A stretch of DNA of 64,000 nucleotides from VRUE01 sp963706605 (lineage in GTDB: Bacteria; Actinomycetota; Thermoleophilia; Solirubrobacterales; 70-9): assembly GCA_963706605.1 (NCBI GenBank), contig OY970165.1:434001-498000 (forward strand), in the 5' to 3' direction. Position 1 is the first letter of the stretch; every line of letters begins with the position of its first letter. The notes beneath the pieces were generated by a model, which was given only the letters and a program-made list of their open reading frames with translations, was not told the DNA's origin and searched no databases. Both the position numbers and the translations under genes were made by a program. This document shows positions 32,653-40,442 of this stretch, one piece after another.

Positions 32653-35514
32653 TCAGCGCTTGCTAGATCGGCGCTGCTTCGAGCCACCTTTGGCGCAGCC
32701 GGTGGCCCGCACCAGGGGACTGAAGTTGTCGGGCTTCCCGTTTTGCCCGGTGAAGCGCACCGTCGCGCGGGAGTCGTGCGCGCAGAGATCGCGGCTGTTG
32801 ACGATCAGACCCTTTTTGCCGGCGGGGAGGCTCAGCTCAAAGCGCGAGAATGGTGCGTCGGGGACCGCTTCGAAGCTGTTGCGGATGCCGCCCTTGTGGG
32901 AGTCGATGCGGCTCGAGACGGTGATGTCGACGATGCCGTGCAGGGCAACCACGAGGTCGGGCAGGTTGTGGTTGGAGGAGCGCAGGTAGACCGGGCCCGA
33001 GAGCGGTTCGTCAAGCAGCGGCGTCTGCACGGTGGCTTTTCCGTAGATCGATCCCGCCGGGCAGCTCTTGGCCGCGAACTGCACGCGGGTGCAGATCGTG
33101 CGGATGTGGGCCTGGTCGAGGAAGGCCGAGCGCGGCAGGGTGACCACGGCGCTCTTGAAGTTGGCATCCCCCGCTCGCGGCGTGACCACCGCTTCAAAGG
33201 CCGGGTGATCGCCCCGTTTGGTGCCGCCCTTGAGGCGGAAGCGGAGTCCCGGCTTGAAGCCGAGGGCGGCGCAATCGGCCGCCTGGAAGCGGGACGCCAA
33301 GGAGGCCGGGACGTCATCAGCGGGGTTGAAGACGTCGAGGAAGCTGCCAAATAGGGTGGCCCGCGTGCTCGAGGGCTGACAGGAGGTCGGGTTGAGCGTG
33401 AAGTTGGGGCGGTCGGCGTAGACGCGCAGGTCGCGGAGCTTCAAGACGATGCCCTTGAGGATGTGGGGGATCGGTTCGGAGTGGGAGCCGTCGACTTCGA
33501 CTTCGGCGGTTATGGGGTTGAGCGTCAGCGCGACCCTGACGACGACCGTGCCGGCGTCGAAGGGCCCGGCGAGGGCCGGGGTGATCGCCACCACGCTGAG
33601 CGGGTCCCCGCCGATCGGCCCGGCCAGGTAGAGGCTGCCGGGCACGTAGGTGAGCTGGGAGCCGACCCCTGCTCCGGCCAGGGTGCGGCCGATCTTCGAG
33701 CCTGGGGGGCAGCTCGGGGAGGCGAGCTCCTGGCGGCCGCTCTTCGTCCGGGCGGCGGCGATCTGGGCCTCGGGGCATTTGGAGAGCCCGGCTATCTTGC
33801 CGACCATGCCCGGGGGCAGGGTCGTGGAGAACTTGGTCATGTCCTGTTCTCCGTCTTGGCGGGTGAGGCGCATATAGAAGGGGGAGTAGCGCCCGGCGCT
33901 GTTGTTGATCGAGCCCGCGGTGAAGCCCGGTTTGAAGGGAGGCAGGCCGCCCGCCGGGCAGGGGCCGCCGCCGACTCCCTTGCTGATCTGGAAGTCAGAG
34001 GTGGCGCTCAGCGGGTCCTCGGGATTCGCCCAGGGGGTGAAGGTGGCCGTGATCGTGTAGGGGTCGAGTTTGGGGGTGGAGGGGTCTGAGTCGCAGGTGG
34101 GTGGGGTGATCAGCGGGCTGCGGCCGCCCTCGCGCAGGTGGAAGCGGACGTGGGAGAGCGGGAACTGCGGCAGGGGGAAGGGCTCTTCGCCGAAGGTGGT
34201 GATGATCTGGCCGGTTTTGGGATCGGGCTCGACCTTGCCTGGGACCTTCACCAAGATCCCGAGCCCTGGGTCCTTGATCACCATGTAGAGGGCGATCAGG
34301 GTGTGGAAGGGGTTTTCGTCCTGGGTGGCGACGAAGAGCTGGCCCTTCAAGAGCTTGCCCTCGAGCAGCGGGGTTTCGACTTCCACGGTGCCGACCTTGG
34401 AAGCCTGCGGACATCCCTCGCCGGGTTCTGAGTCGATGGTTTCGCCTTCCAGGTCGCCTTCGCTGCAGGTGGCGAGCCCTTCGGCGGTCGAGGGGTTGAT
34501 CGTCACCCCTTCGGGCAGGGTCACGACCGCCTTTTTGATGTCGGACTGGGCGATCCCTTTGGTGCTGGTCAGGCCTTCGTCGTTGACGTCGACGCTGAAG
34601 TCGAGGCCCGAGGGGCTCTCTGCCTGGTCGGTGCTCGGCGCGCCGGTGGCGCGGGGGGCGAAGCCGAGGGTGCCGCAGCCGAGGGTGCCGAGCGGGCTGG
34701 GGGGTTCAGATTCGTCGTGGGTGAGGACCGGAGGTGCTTTCACGAACGTTCCCGGGTTCTGCCAGGAGTCCATTTCAAAGAGCGTTGCGAGCGGACCGCG
34801 GCAACTGCGCGGCAGGGTGAGGAAGGGACGCGCCGGGATGTCGGCTGAGCATTTGTCCCCGGCGGGGGGAAAGAAGCAGGCGCCGCGCTGGGCGTCGTGC
34901 ACTCCTTCGACCGGGTTGCCCCAGACGGTGGCTTCAGAGCCGGCGATCGGGGCACCCTGGGTGATATTCGCCAGCGAGAGGAAGGCGTTGTTCTCGCCGC
35001 TGCTGCGGACACCGCCTTCGACGGTGACGAAGCTGCTGAGCACCCGGAAGCCGACCTTGATGACCGAGCCGGGAGAGGGGATGAGGTTGTAGAGGGTGCC
35101 GAAGTCACTCGGCGCCAGTTCGCCGGGCGAGCGAGCGCCGATGAAGCCGAGCGCGGTCGAGTCCGGGCAGGAGGGAATGGCCGTTTCTTCGAACGGTTCG
35201 CCGACATGGCGAAGCGTCAGGAAATCGGCCGAGGAGCAGCGCGGGACCGCCGTAGGATCGGCGACGAAGCCCGCCGGCTGGTCGATCACCAGGTCCTTGG
35301 GGGCGCCTTCGGGGTTGCCACCGGAGTCGACGTTGAAGTCGGTGGTCAGCTTCATCGCGAAGGGATGGGATCCCGCCTGCATCGAGACCGAGCCGTCGGA
35401 ATTGACGAAGCGGACGTCGAGGTGTTCGAAACCGAAGCTCGCCCTCGCCGAGGAGGGGCCGAGCGCCGCGCCGAGGAGCGCGATCGCGACCATTGCCTGG
35501 AGCGCCCGCCTCAT
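32653..35514 (-). CDS. Large secreted four-repeat protein, copy A (953 aa)
   Basis: A signal peptide (residues 1-25, cleavage after ARA) precedes four degenerate repeats of about 170-210 aa. Each has a strand ending LPxG or QPAG, a Cys, then SC/GCP/KSC followed by S-x-(I/V)-G, strands with TPLLxxxLxG and a Pro-rich hairpin, and a closing Cys. Clear examples are VVTLPEGVTINPS with GEGCPQASKVGTVEVETPLL, TTLPPGMVGK with SPSCPPGSKIGR, and VVTLPRSAF with AKSCPAGSIYGKATVQTPLL. The C-terminus is a basic tail (GGSKQRRSSKR). No enzyme motif is seen; an adhesin-like or surface role is inferred. The start overlaps the NHL gene's stop (ATGA), so the pair is translationally coupled. Residues 137-602 or so are encoded by DNA identical to the other two copies. 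Confidence 0.88.
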   Translation of the reverse strand: MRRALQAMVAIALLGAALGPSSARASFGFEHLDVRFVNSDGSVSMQAGSHPFAMKLTTDFNVDSGGNPEGAPKDLVIDQPAGFVADPTAVPRCSSADFLTLRHVGEPFEETAIPSCPDSTALGFIGARSPGELAPSDFGTLYNLIPSPGSVIKVGFRVLSSFVTVEGGVRSSGENNAFLSLANITQGAPIAGSEATVWGNPVEGVHDAQRGACFFPPAGDKCSADIPARPFLTLPRSCRGPLATLFEMDSWQNPGTFVKAPPVLTHDESEPPSPLGTLGCGTLGFAPRATGAPSTDQAESPSGLDFSVDVNDEGLTSTKGIAQSDIKKAVVTLPEGVTINPSTAEGLATCSEGDLEGETIDSEPGEGCPQASKVGTVEVETPLLEGKLLKGQLFVATQDENPFHTLIALYMVIKDPGLGILVKVPGKVEPDPKTGQIITTFGEEPFPLPQFPLSHVRFHLREGGRSPLITPPTCDSDPSTPKLDPYTITATFTPWANPEDPLSATSDFQISKGVGGGPCPAGGLPPFKPGFTAGSINNSAGRYSPFYMRLTRQDGEQDMTKFSTTLPPGMVGKIAGLSKCPEAQIAAARTKSGRQELASPSCPPGSKIGRTLAGAGVGSQLTYVPGSLYLAGPIGGDPLSVVAITPALAGPFDAGTVVVRVALTLNPITAEVEVDGSHSEPIPHILKGIVLKLRDLRVYADRPNFTLNPTSCQPSSTRATLFGSFLDVFNPADDVPASLASRFQAADCAALGFKPGLRFRLKGGTKRGDHPAFEAVVTPRAGDANFKSAVVTLPRSAFLDQAHIRTICTRVQFAAKSCPAGSIYGKATVQTPLLDEPLSGPVYLRSSNHNLPDLVVALHGIVDITVSSRIDSHKGGIRNSFEAVPDAPFSRFELSLPAGKKGLIVNSRDLCAHDSRATVRFTGQNGKPDNFSPLVRATGCAKGGSKQRRSSKR

Positions 35515-38500
35515 CGCCCTGCCCCTCCATGATGGCCGCGCTGCGCTTGTTTTTGGCCTTGTTTGTGCTTGGGCACGCAGCGGCTTTTGCCGGCTTTGCG
35601 GACAAGGCGCTTGCTCTTCGGGCAGCGGGGTTTGCCGGGCTGGGCCTTTTCGTTGCCTGGTCCTTCGTAATCTGAGCTGGCCGGGGTCGGGTCCTCAGGC
35701 GCCGCCGGCGGGCTCTGGCAAGCCTCCCCTTCGCAGGGAGGCTGGGCTGGTGGTGGTATCGGCAGGCCGCCTTCCTCGCGGGCGTCGTAGATGTCGACCT
35801 GGCCCGGGTCCTGGGGCAAGAGGCTGGAGGCGGTTTTGATGAACACGTCGCGGCCGTTGGGGCCGGCGTCGGCGAACTCGGTGTCGGTCGGGCTCTCACC
35901 GGAGGAGATCAGGCTGAGGCAGCCGCCGGCGCTTGCGACGTAGAGTTCGCCGCCCGCTTTTTTGCATTCTTCTTCACCGGCCGCCCGCTCCCACTCATAG
36001 ACGTCCTGGGCGCCGTTGGTGTCGCGCGGGACCAGCGCCTCGAAGCTCTCGAAGAACAGGCGCGACCCGCTCGCCGAGAGGGCGCGCGGGGCAAAGAGCT
36101 GGTTCTCCCAGGCGGGCACCTGCGCCGCCGCCCAGGTGCCCTGGGGTTTGTTGCGGATTTCATAGTCGCGCCCCTTGGGCCGCGCTCCGCTCGGGTTGCA
36201 GGAGATGCAGGCCAATTCATCCGAATCGGCGCCGTAGAGGAAGACCTCCGAGTCGGCTTTGCCGCTGATCGCGTCGGTGTTGTCATAGCCGGTCAGGCTC
36301 GCCGCCGAGGGGAAGGCGACGTGCTCTCCGTCGGCGCTCACCCGCGCCGCGCGGCGCATCGGGTCCGGGGTGATCGCCGCGAGCGACGAGCCGCCGTTCC
36401 CGATGGCCACGTCATTACCGGCCAGCGTCGCGATGAAGGTGAAGCTGCCGCCCCCGCCCCCTTCCCCGGCTTCATAGAGGTAGAGGTTCGGCTCGCCCGC
36501 CTCGGCTTCCTCGCCCTCGCTGTTTTCTTCGTCCCCGCTCAGCACTTCGGTCGAGCTGAAGTAGACGCGCGAGGCGTCCTCGCTCGCGCCGAGCACCCCG
36601 ACCGCCCCTGCCGCGATCTGCCGCGCGACTCCTTCTTCGACGTCGTATTCGAGCAGTTCGTCGCCGACGGTGTATATCGCCTTGGAGCCGTCGGTGGCGG
36701 CGGTCCAAAAGCGCGCGGCGGCCGACGAGATCTGCGCGGTGCAGGCTTTTTCGGGTTCTGATGCGCTGCATTCCCCGCTCGCGGTCGGTTCCTGGTCGGG
36801 GTTCTCGCGCAGATAGAGCGAGCCCGGGCCCGCCTCGTTGCTGAAGGCGGTCCAGAAGACCCGCGAGCCGTCTTCTGAGACCGCCCGCGCGACCGTGTTC
36901 TCGCGGCCGTCGAAGCCGATCGTGTTCAGCGTTCCCGCGGCGCAGTTCTGCGCGCTCGGCACCCCGTTCGGCAGGATGCAGACCAAGCGCAACGCCCCAC
37001 CCGTCGACTCATAGAGCTGGGTGGCGTCTGGGTTCCCGCCCGCAGCGACCCCGCCTTCGGCGGTGAAGAAGGTGTGGGCGCCGTCGCTCGAGACGCCCTG
37101 CAACTGCGGCAAGAACAGGCCCGCCCCGCTCGGTGCGCCCGTCGTCACCGCTTCGTAGGCGCCCTCAGCCGGTTCGCAGTTCTGGCGCCGGTAGATGTTG
37201 AAGTTGCCCGGCGTCGCGCCCGGCGCCAACTGCAGCACGTTTTCATACAGCAGCCAACCCTGGCAGAGGTCCGCCGAGAACCATTTGTATTGGAGGTCGG
37301 CGTTGATCGTCGTGATCGATTCCTGCGGCGGGGAGATCGCGTGCGTGGACCATTCCTGCCCCGCTTTGCGAGTGGCGAGGTACTGGGAGTTGAGGGGGGC
37401 GCCGACGGCGTCGCCGAAGGCGATCGCCGAGGTGTAGGTGAGCTTTTCCCCGTCGTTGGAGCCCTGCTCGAGCGCCGCCGGGTAGGAGGGGGTCGCGAGC
37501 CTGCCCAGCACGGCGATGTCGCCGTTGTTTTTGTCCAGCGGTGAGACCATCTCGTAGGCTCGGCAGTCGGTCAGGTGGGCGGAGGCTCCGCTGCGGAACG
37601 CTTGGTTTGGGCAATCGACTTTCGGCGGAGCGGGCGGCGGCGGCGTCTTGAAGGTCGCTTCCAGGCCTTCGGCGAAGCTCGCTTCCTTGGGTCCTTCTTC
37701 GCCGTCGGGGTCGATGCCGAAGACCGGCCCGCCGCCGCTGCTCTGGGAGACGAAGCGGTAGTGATAGGTCGTGTTCGGCTCCAATTTGTCGAGGACGATC
37801 CCGCCGCTGCTCACGTCTTCTTCGACGTCGGCGCCTTTGAGGATCGTGCCGGGGGGAACGGGCTTCTGCGCGCAGGTGCCACCCGTGCAGGGGGCGGTGC
37901 CGTATTCGACGTAGTAGCGGGTGTCGGGCCAGAAGTGAGGGTTGATCTGAGCGGCGACGGTGGCGTTGTCGGGCCCCACCGAGGTGGCGTACTGGGCGTC
38001 CACGGCAGGGTCATGCGGGGGGGGCGGGCAGACGTTCGGGTCAGGACGTGGGCCGTAGGCCTTGACGAAGCTGTCTTCGAAGACAGCGTTGGAGACATAG
38101 ACGTCCACACCGTTGACGCCGCACGCAGCGCTGGTGGCGATGTCTGCCGAGGCATCGATTTCACCGATGCCAAAGGGTTCGCCCTTGTCGGCGCATTCCG
38201 AATTGAACTGGCGGACTTCGAGCGATCGCTCTTCGCCGCTCCCAAAGACTCTCGAATCCACGACGTAGACCCCACCGGAGGGATCGGTGGCAATTGCCGT
38301 CGGGTTTTTCGCTTCGAGCGTGCAGATCGAGGCGCCGGAGGCGCTCAACTTGTGAGCGTTGGGTTTGGCGAGGGCGAAAATGGTTTTGCCCACATTCAAG
38401 TAGGAGACGTAAAGATCTCCCACTGGATCGACCGTCAGCGACTGCACGATCTCACCCGGTACCAGAACGCTTTTGACATACGTGCCGTCGGGTTCAAATA

Positions 38501-39272
38501 CCTCGATCCGTTCCCGGTCGCCGACATAGATTCTCCCGTCAACGGGGTTGGTGGCTAAGTAACCGCCGAAGGCTCCGGTGTTTTCGAACTGACCCGGCCC
38601 ACTGCCGGCGGTAGCCGCCTGACAGACATCTCCAGACGCGACGGGGCAGATGTTCTGCTGCGCTTCCGGGGCGAGCGCTTCAACCTTCGTCTTGTTGACC
38701 TTGCCGCCGAGCATCAGCACGAACCGAACTTCTTCTTCAGAGGGGCCGGCAGCGGGATCGAACTTCTGCACCCGGCGTTTGCTCTCAGGTCCGTCAGCCA
38801 CATAGAGATCGCCGCCGGAATCCAAGGTCAGTCCCTGCGGTTCGACGAACTGACCGCTGCCACTGCCTTCGGCCCCTGCTTTGCATAGATCGCCGTTCGC
38901 GGGGACGCAAACCTCGAACTCGTCTTCTGGGGCGGCGGTGTCATCGTCGGGTCCGCTGGCGACCACGTCCCAGCCCCAGGTACGAATGAATGCACCCCAG
39001 GCGGTGAACTCGTTGATTCTGTTGTTGGTGTTGTCGGCGACATAGACATGGCCGCTGTCCGGATCGCTGGCGATGCCACGAGGGATCAGACACTGGCCCG
39101 CCCCCGAGCCGGTCGTGCATTTCTTCCAAAACGGAGAAGGGATGGCACCGTCTGCCCTTGCCACCGGCCAGAACGCCAATATCGCCAGCGCGCACAGGAT
39201 GACTCCGGCTATCAACGAGGCGCCTTGGATCTCCCCTCTGACCACTGCAAACGGCTGCACTCGCCCTCCCAT
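35511..39272 (-). CDS. Large secreted NHL/beta-propeller protein, copy A (1253 aa)
   Basis: After a signal peptide (about residues 12-41, ending ARADG) come four or more NHL-type repeats (residues 55-400: ASDPDSGHVYVADNTNNRINEF, written here by its position 65-86, then GLTLDSGGDLYVAD, VDPVGDLYVSY and IATDPSGGVYVVD). A fibronectin-III-like domain follows (about 420-545, YYVEYGTAPCTG, YHYRFVSQSS), then the DCRAYEMVSP motif near 570, and a WD40/TolB-like propeller (600-1170, DGSRVFWTA, LACISCNPSGARPKGRDYE). The end is Pro-rich (PPCEGEACQSPP) and finishes in CPKSKRLVRKAGKSRCVPK plus a His/Arg/Gln tail. The product is probably extracellular and wall-associated. It is followed by the overlapping 953-aa gene. 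The function is unknown. Confidence 0.88.
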   Translation of the reverse strand: MGGRVQPFAVVRGEIQGASLIAGVILCALAILAFWPVARADGAIPSPFWKKCTTGSGAGQCLIPRGIASDPDSGHVYVADNTNNRINEFTAWGAFIRTWGWDVVASGPDDDTAAPEDEFEVCVPANGDLCKAGAEGSGSGQFVEPQGLTLDSGGDLYVADGPESKRRVQKFDPAAGPSEEEVRFVLMLGGKVNKTKVEALAPEAQQNICPVASGDVCQAATAGSGPGQFENTGAFGGYLATNPVDGRIYVGDRERIEVFEPDGTYVKSVLVPGEIVQSLTVDPVGDLYVSYLNVGKTIFALAKPNAHKLSASGASICTLEAKNPTAIATDPSGGVYVVDSRVFGSGEERSLEVRQFNSECADKGEPFGIGEIDASADIATSAACGVNGVDVYVSNAVFEDSFVKAYGPRPDPNVCPPPPHDPAVDAQYATSVGPDNATVAAQINPHFWPDTRYYVEYGTAPCTGGTCAQKPVPPGTILKGADVEEDVSSGGIVLDKLEPNTTYHYRFVSQSSGGGPVFGIDPDGEEGPKEASFAEGLEATFKTPPPPAPPKVDCPNQAFRSGASAHLTDCRAYEMVSPLDKNNGDIAVLGRLATPSYPAALEQGSNDGEKLTYTSAIAFGDAVGAPLNSQYLATRKAGQEWSTHAISPPQESITTINADLQYKWFSADLCQGWLLYENVLQLAPGATPGNFNIYRRQNCEPAEGAYEAVTTGAPSGAGLFLPQLQGVSSDGAHTFFTAEGGVAAGGNPDATQLYESTGGALRLVCILPNGVPSAQNCAAGTLNTIGFDGRENTVARAVSEDGSRVFWTAFSNEAGPGSLYLRENPDQEPTASGECSASEPEKACTAQISSAAARFWTAATDGSKAIYTVGDELLEYDVEEGVARQIAAGAVGVLGASEDASRVYFSSTEVLSGDEENSEGEEAEAGEPNLYLYEAGEGGGGGSFTFIATLAGNDVAIGNGGSSLAAITPDPMRRAARVSADGEHVAFPSAASLTGYDNTDAISGKADSEVFLYGADSDELACISCNPSGARPKGRDYEIRNKPQGTWAAAQVPAWENQLFAPRALSASGSRLFFESFEALVPRDTNGAQDVYEWERAAGEEECKKAGGELYVASAGGCLSLISSGESPTDTEFADAGPNGRDVFIKTASSLLPQDPGQVDIYDAREEGGLPIPPPAQPPCEGEACQSPPAAPEDPTPASSDYEGPGNEKAQPGKPRCPKSKRLVRKAGKSRCVPKHKQGQKQAQRGHHGGAGR

Positions 39273-39273
39273 T

Positions 39274-39313
39274 TCGTTTGGTGAATCTCAACCTCGTTTG
39301 GTGAATCTCAACC
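39274..39313. repeat. 20-bp tandem duplication at the 5' end of NHL gene A
   Basis: TCGTTTGGTGAATCTCAACC occurs twice in direct succession, directly upstream of the start codon. It lies in the mRNA leader and would double the sequence around the ribosome-binding region. The other two NHL genes lack it. Confidence 0.85.
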
Positions 39314-39354
39314 CTCGCCTGCCCCAAGCGGTTCCCAGCCGCTCAGTGGCAAGT

Positions 39355-39384
39355 AGCCTATCGGATCACACTTATATCTGTCAA
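39355..39384 (-). promoter_or_regulatory. Promoter of NHL gene A
   Basis: TTGACA (39379-39384) and TAGGCT (39355-39360) are 18 bp apart, within the conserved GTACGTACCTTGACA context shared with copies B and C. Confidence 0.75.
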
Positions 39385-39406
39385 GGTACGTACAGGGGGC
39401 GGAATA

Positions 39407-39439
39407 GACAAAGAGCCGGAATCTCTCCGGCCCTTTGTC
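39407..39439 (-). terminator. Hairpin terminator of 39492-40220
   Basis: GACAAAGAGCCGG pairs with CCGGCCCTTTGTC with one mismatch. It ends 22 bp before the -35 box of the NHL promoter. Confidence 0.6.
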
Positions 39440-39491
39440 ATCGGACCTTGCGGCCCTCTCTTCACAGCTCAAGTGCCGTGAGCAGGTGAGC

Positions 39492-40220
39492 TCATGTAGA
39501 GACGGAAATATTGACTTGCGCGCCCAAGGGGGTTCCTGTTTTGAAACCTTTGAATGTCGCTGTGCCGTTGTAGACGCCATTGCTTGTTGTCGTCGTCGTC
39601 GTGCACCTGCTGGCTCCAGAGGTGCCGGTTGTCTGGGTGTACTTGATGTTGGAGAAATTGATGTGCGCCACGAGGTCGGTAGGAGTGGCAGCTGGTTCAT
39701 TTGTCAACACGATCCCTGTGCCCAGGTCCTGCGGCTCGATGTGCACGGTGCACTTCAGGATGCCGCCGATTTTGGCTTCGATTGTGATTTCTTTCCCGGC
39801 TGGGCAGACGATTGTCGTGTCGGTGTCGTAACTGCCGTTTGTTGTGTCGCCGAATGGGTCGGTATGAATCACGTACGTGCAGCCGTTCATCGCAATGGTA
39901 GCTTTGCCGAACGGTTCCAGTTCGCAGTTGTCGTATTCCGCTGAAACCGTGAATGTCGTCGCTGTTGTTGCGGTGCCGCTCCCGGTGTATGTCGTTTTTT
40001 CGCATTTGGTGATGCCGGGCGCACCCCCAACTACCCCGTCCACTCTGAATTCGTCCTGAGTTTTTTCGACCTGTTCTCCCTTCAGGACCAGCCAATCGCT
40101 GGCATCAGCGCCGGATGTGAACCAGTAGTTGGCGTTCGCCGAGGCCGCCGAGGCCGCCACTGCGCCCATCGCGCAGACCGCGACCAGGGCGAGGCTGAGC
40201 ATCTTCAGATTGCGAATCAT
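39492..40220 (-). CDS. Small secreted protein of the tandem array family
   Basis: This 242-aa member starts MIRNLKMLSLALVAVCAMG at 40220 (signal peptide to residue 29). It then has NYWFTSGADASDWLVLKGEQ, ITKCEKTTYTG, YDNCELEPFGKATI, NGCTYVIHTDPFGDTTNGSY (note DPFG instead of DPLG), IVCPAGKEITIEAKIGG, KCTVHIEPQDLGTG, IKYTQTTGTSG, RCTTTTT and VNISVST. It stands in front of NHL gene A, as the small gene does in each cassette. An in-frame upstream extension to 40268 was rejected because the family start and AAAGGGAG lie at 40220. Confidence 0.9.
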   Translation of the reverse strand: MIRNLKMLSLALVAVCAMGAVAASAASANANYWFTSGADASDWLVLKGEQVEKTQDEFRVDGVVGGAPGITKCEKTTYTGSGTATTATTFTVSAEYDNCELEPFGKATIAMNGCTYVIHTDPFGDTTNGSYDTDTTIVCPAGKEITIEAKIGGILKCTVHIEPQDLGTGIVLTNEPAATPTDLVAHINFSNIKYTQTTGTSGASRCTTTTTTSNGVYNGTATFKGFKTGTPLGAQVNISVST

Positions 40221-40270
40221 CTCTTTGCTCCCTTTCGGTTGTCTTGCGTCCCGGACGGAACGCGACAAAA

Positions 40271-40299
40271 GTCATAGCCGCGCGGTGGTCATCAGTCAA
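40271..40299 (-). promoter_or_regulatory. Promoter of 39492-40220
   Basis: TTGACT (40294-40299), 17 bp, TATGAC (40271-40276); slightly weaker boxes than in other copies. Confidence 0.6.
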
Positions 40300-40356
40300 G
40301 AAAGATCATGTAATAGAAGCGTTGCGATGCGTGGGACCGCAAGCTCAAGGTATTTC

Positions 40357-40424
40357 TGCCTGGAAATCGTGTCAGAGCATTTCCCGCGCGCGTCGATCTG
40401 TGCGGTGCGCGGATCGGCGCGCAG
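40357..40424 (-). repeat. Upstream element R, copy 6
   Basis: TGCCTGGAAATCGTG to GGCGCGCAG, 19 bp after the stop of the 942-aa gene. Confidence 0.75.
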
Positions 40425-40442
40425 GAAGCTTGAAGAGACTGC

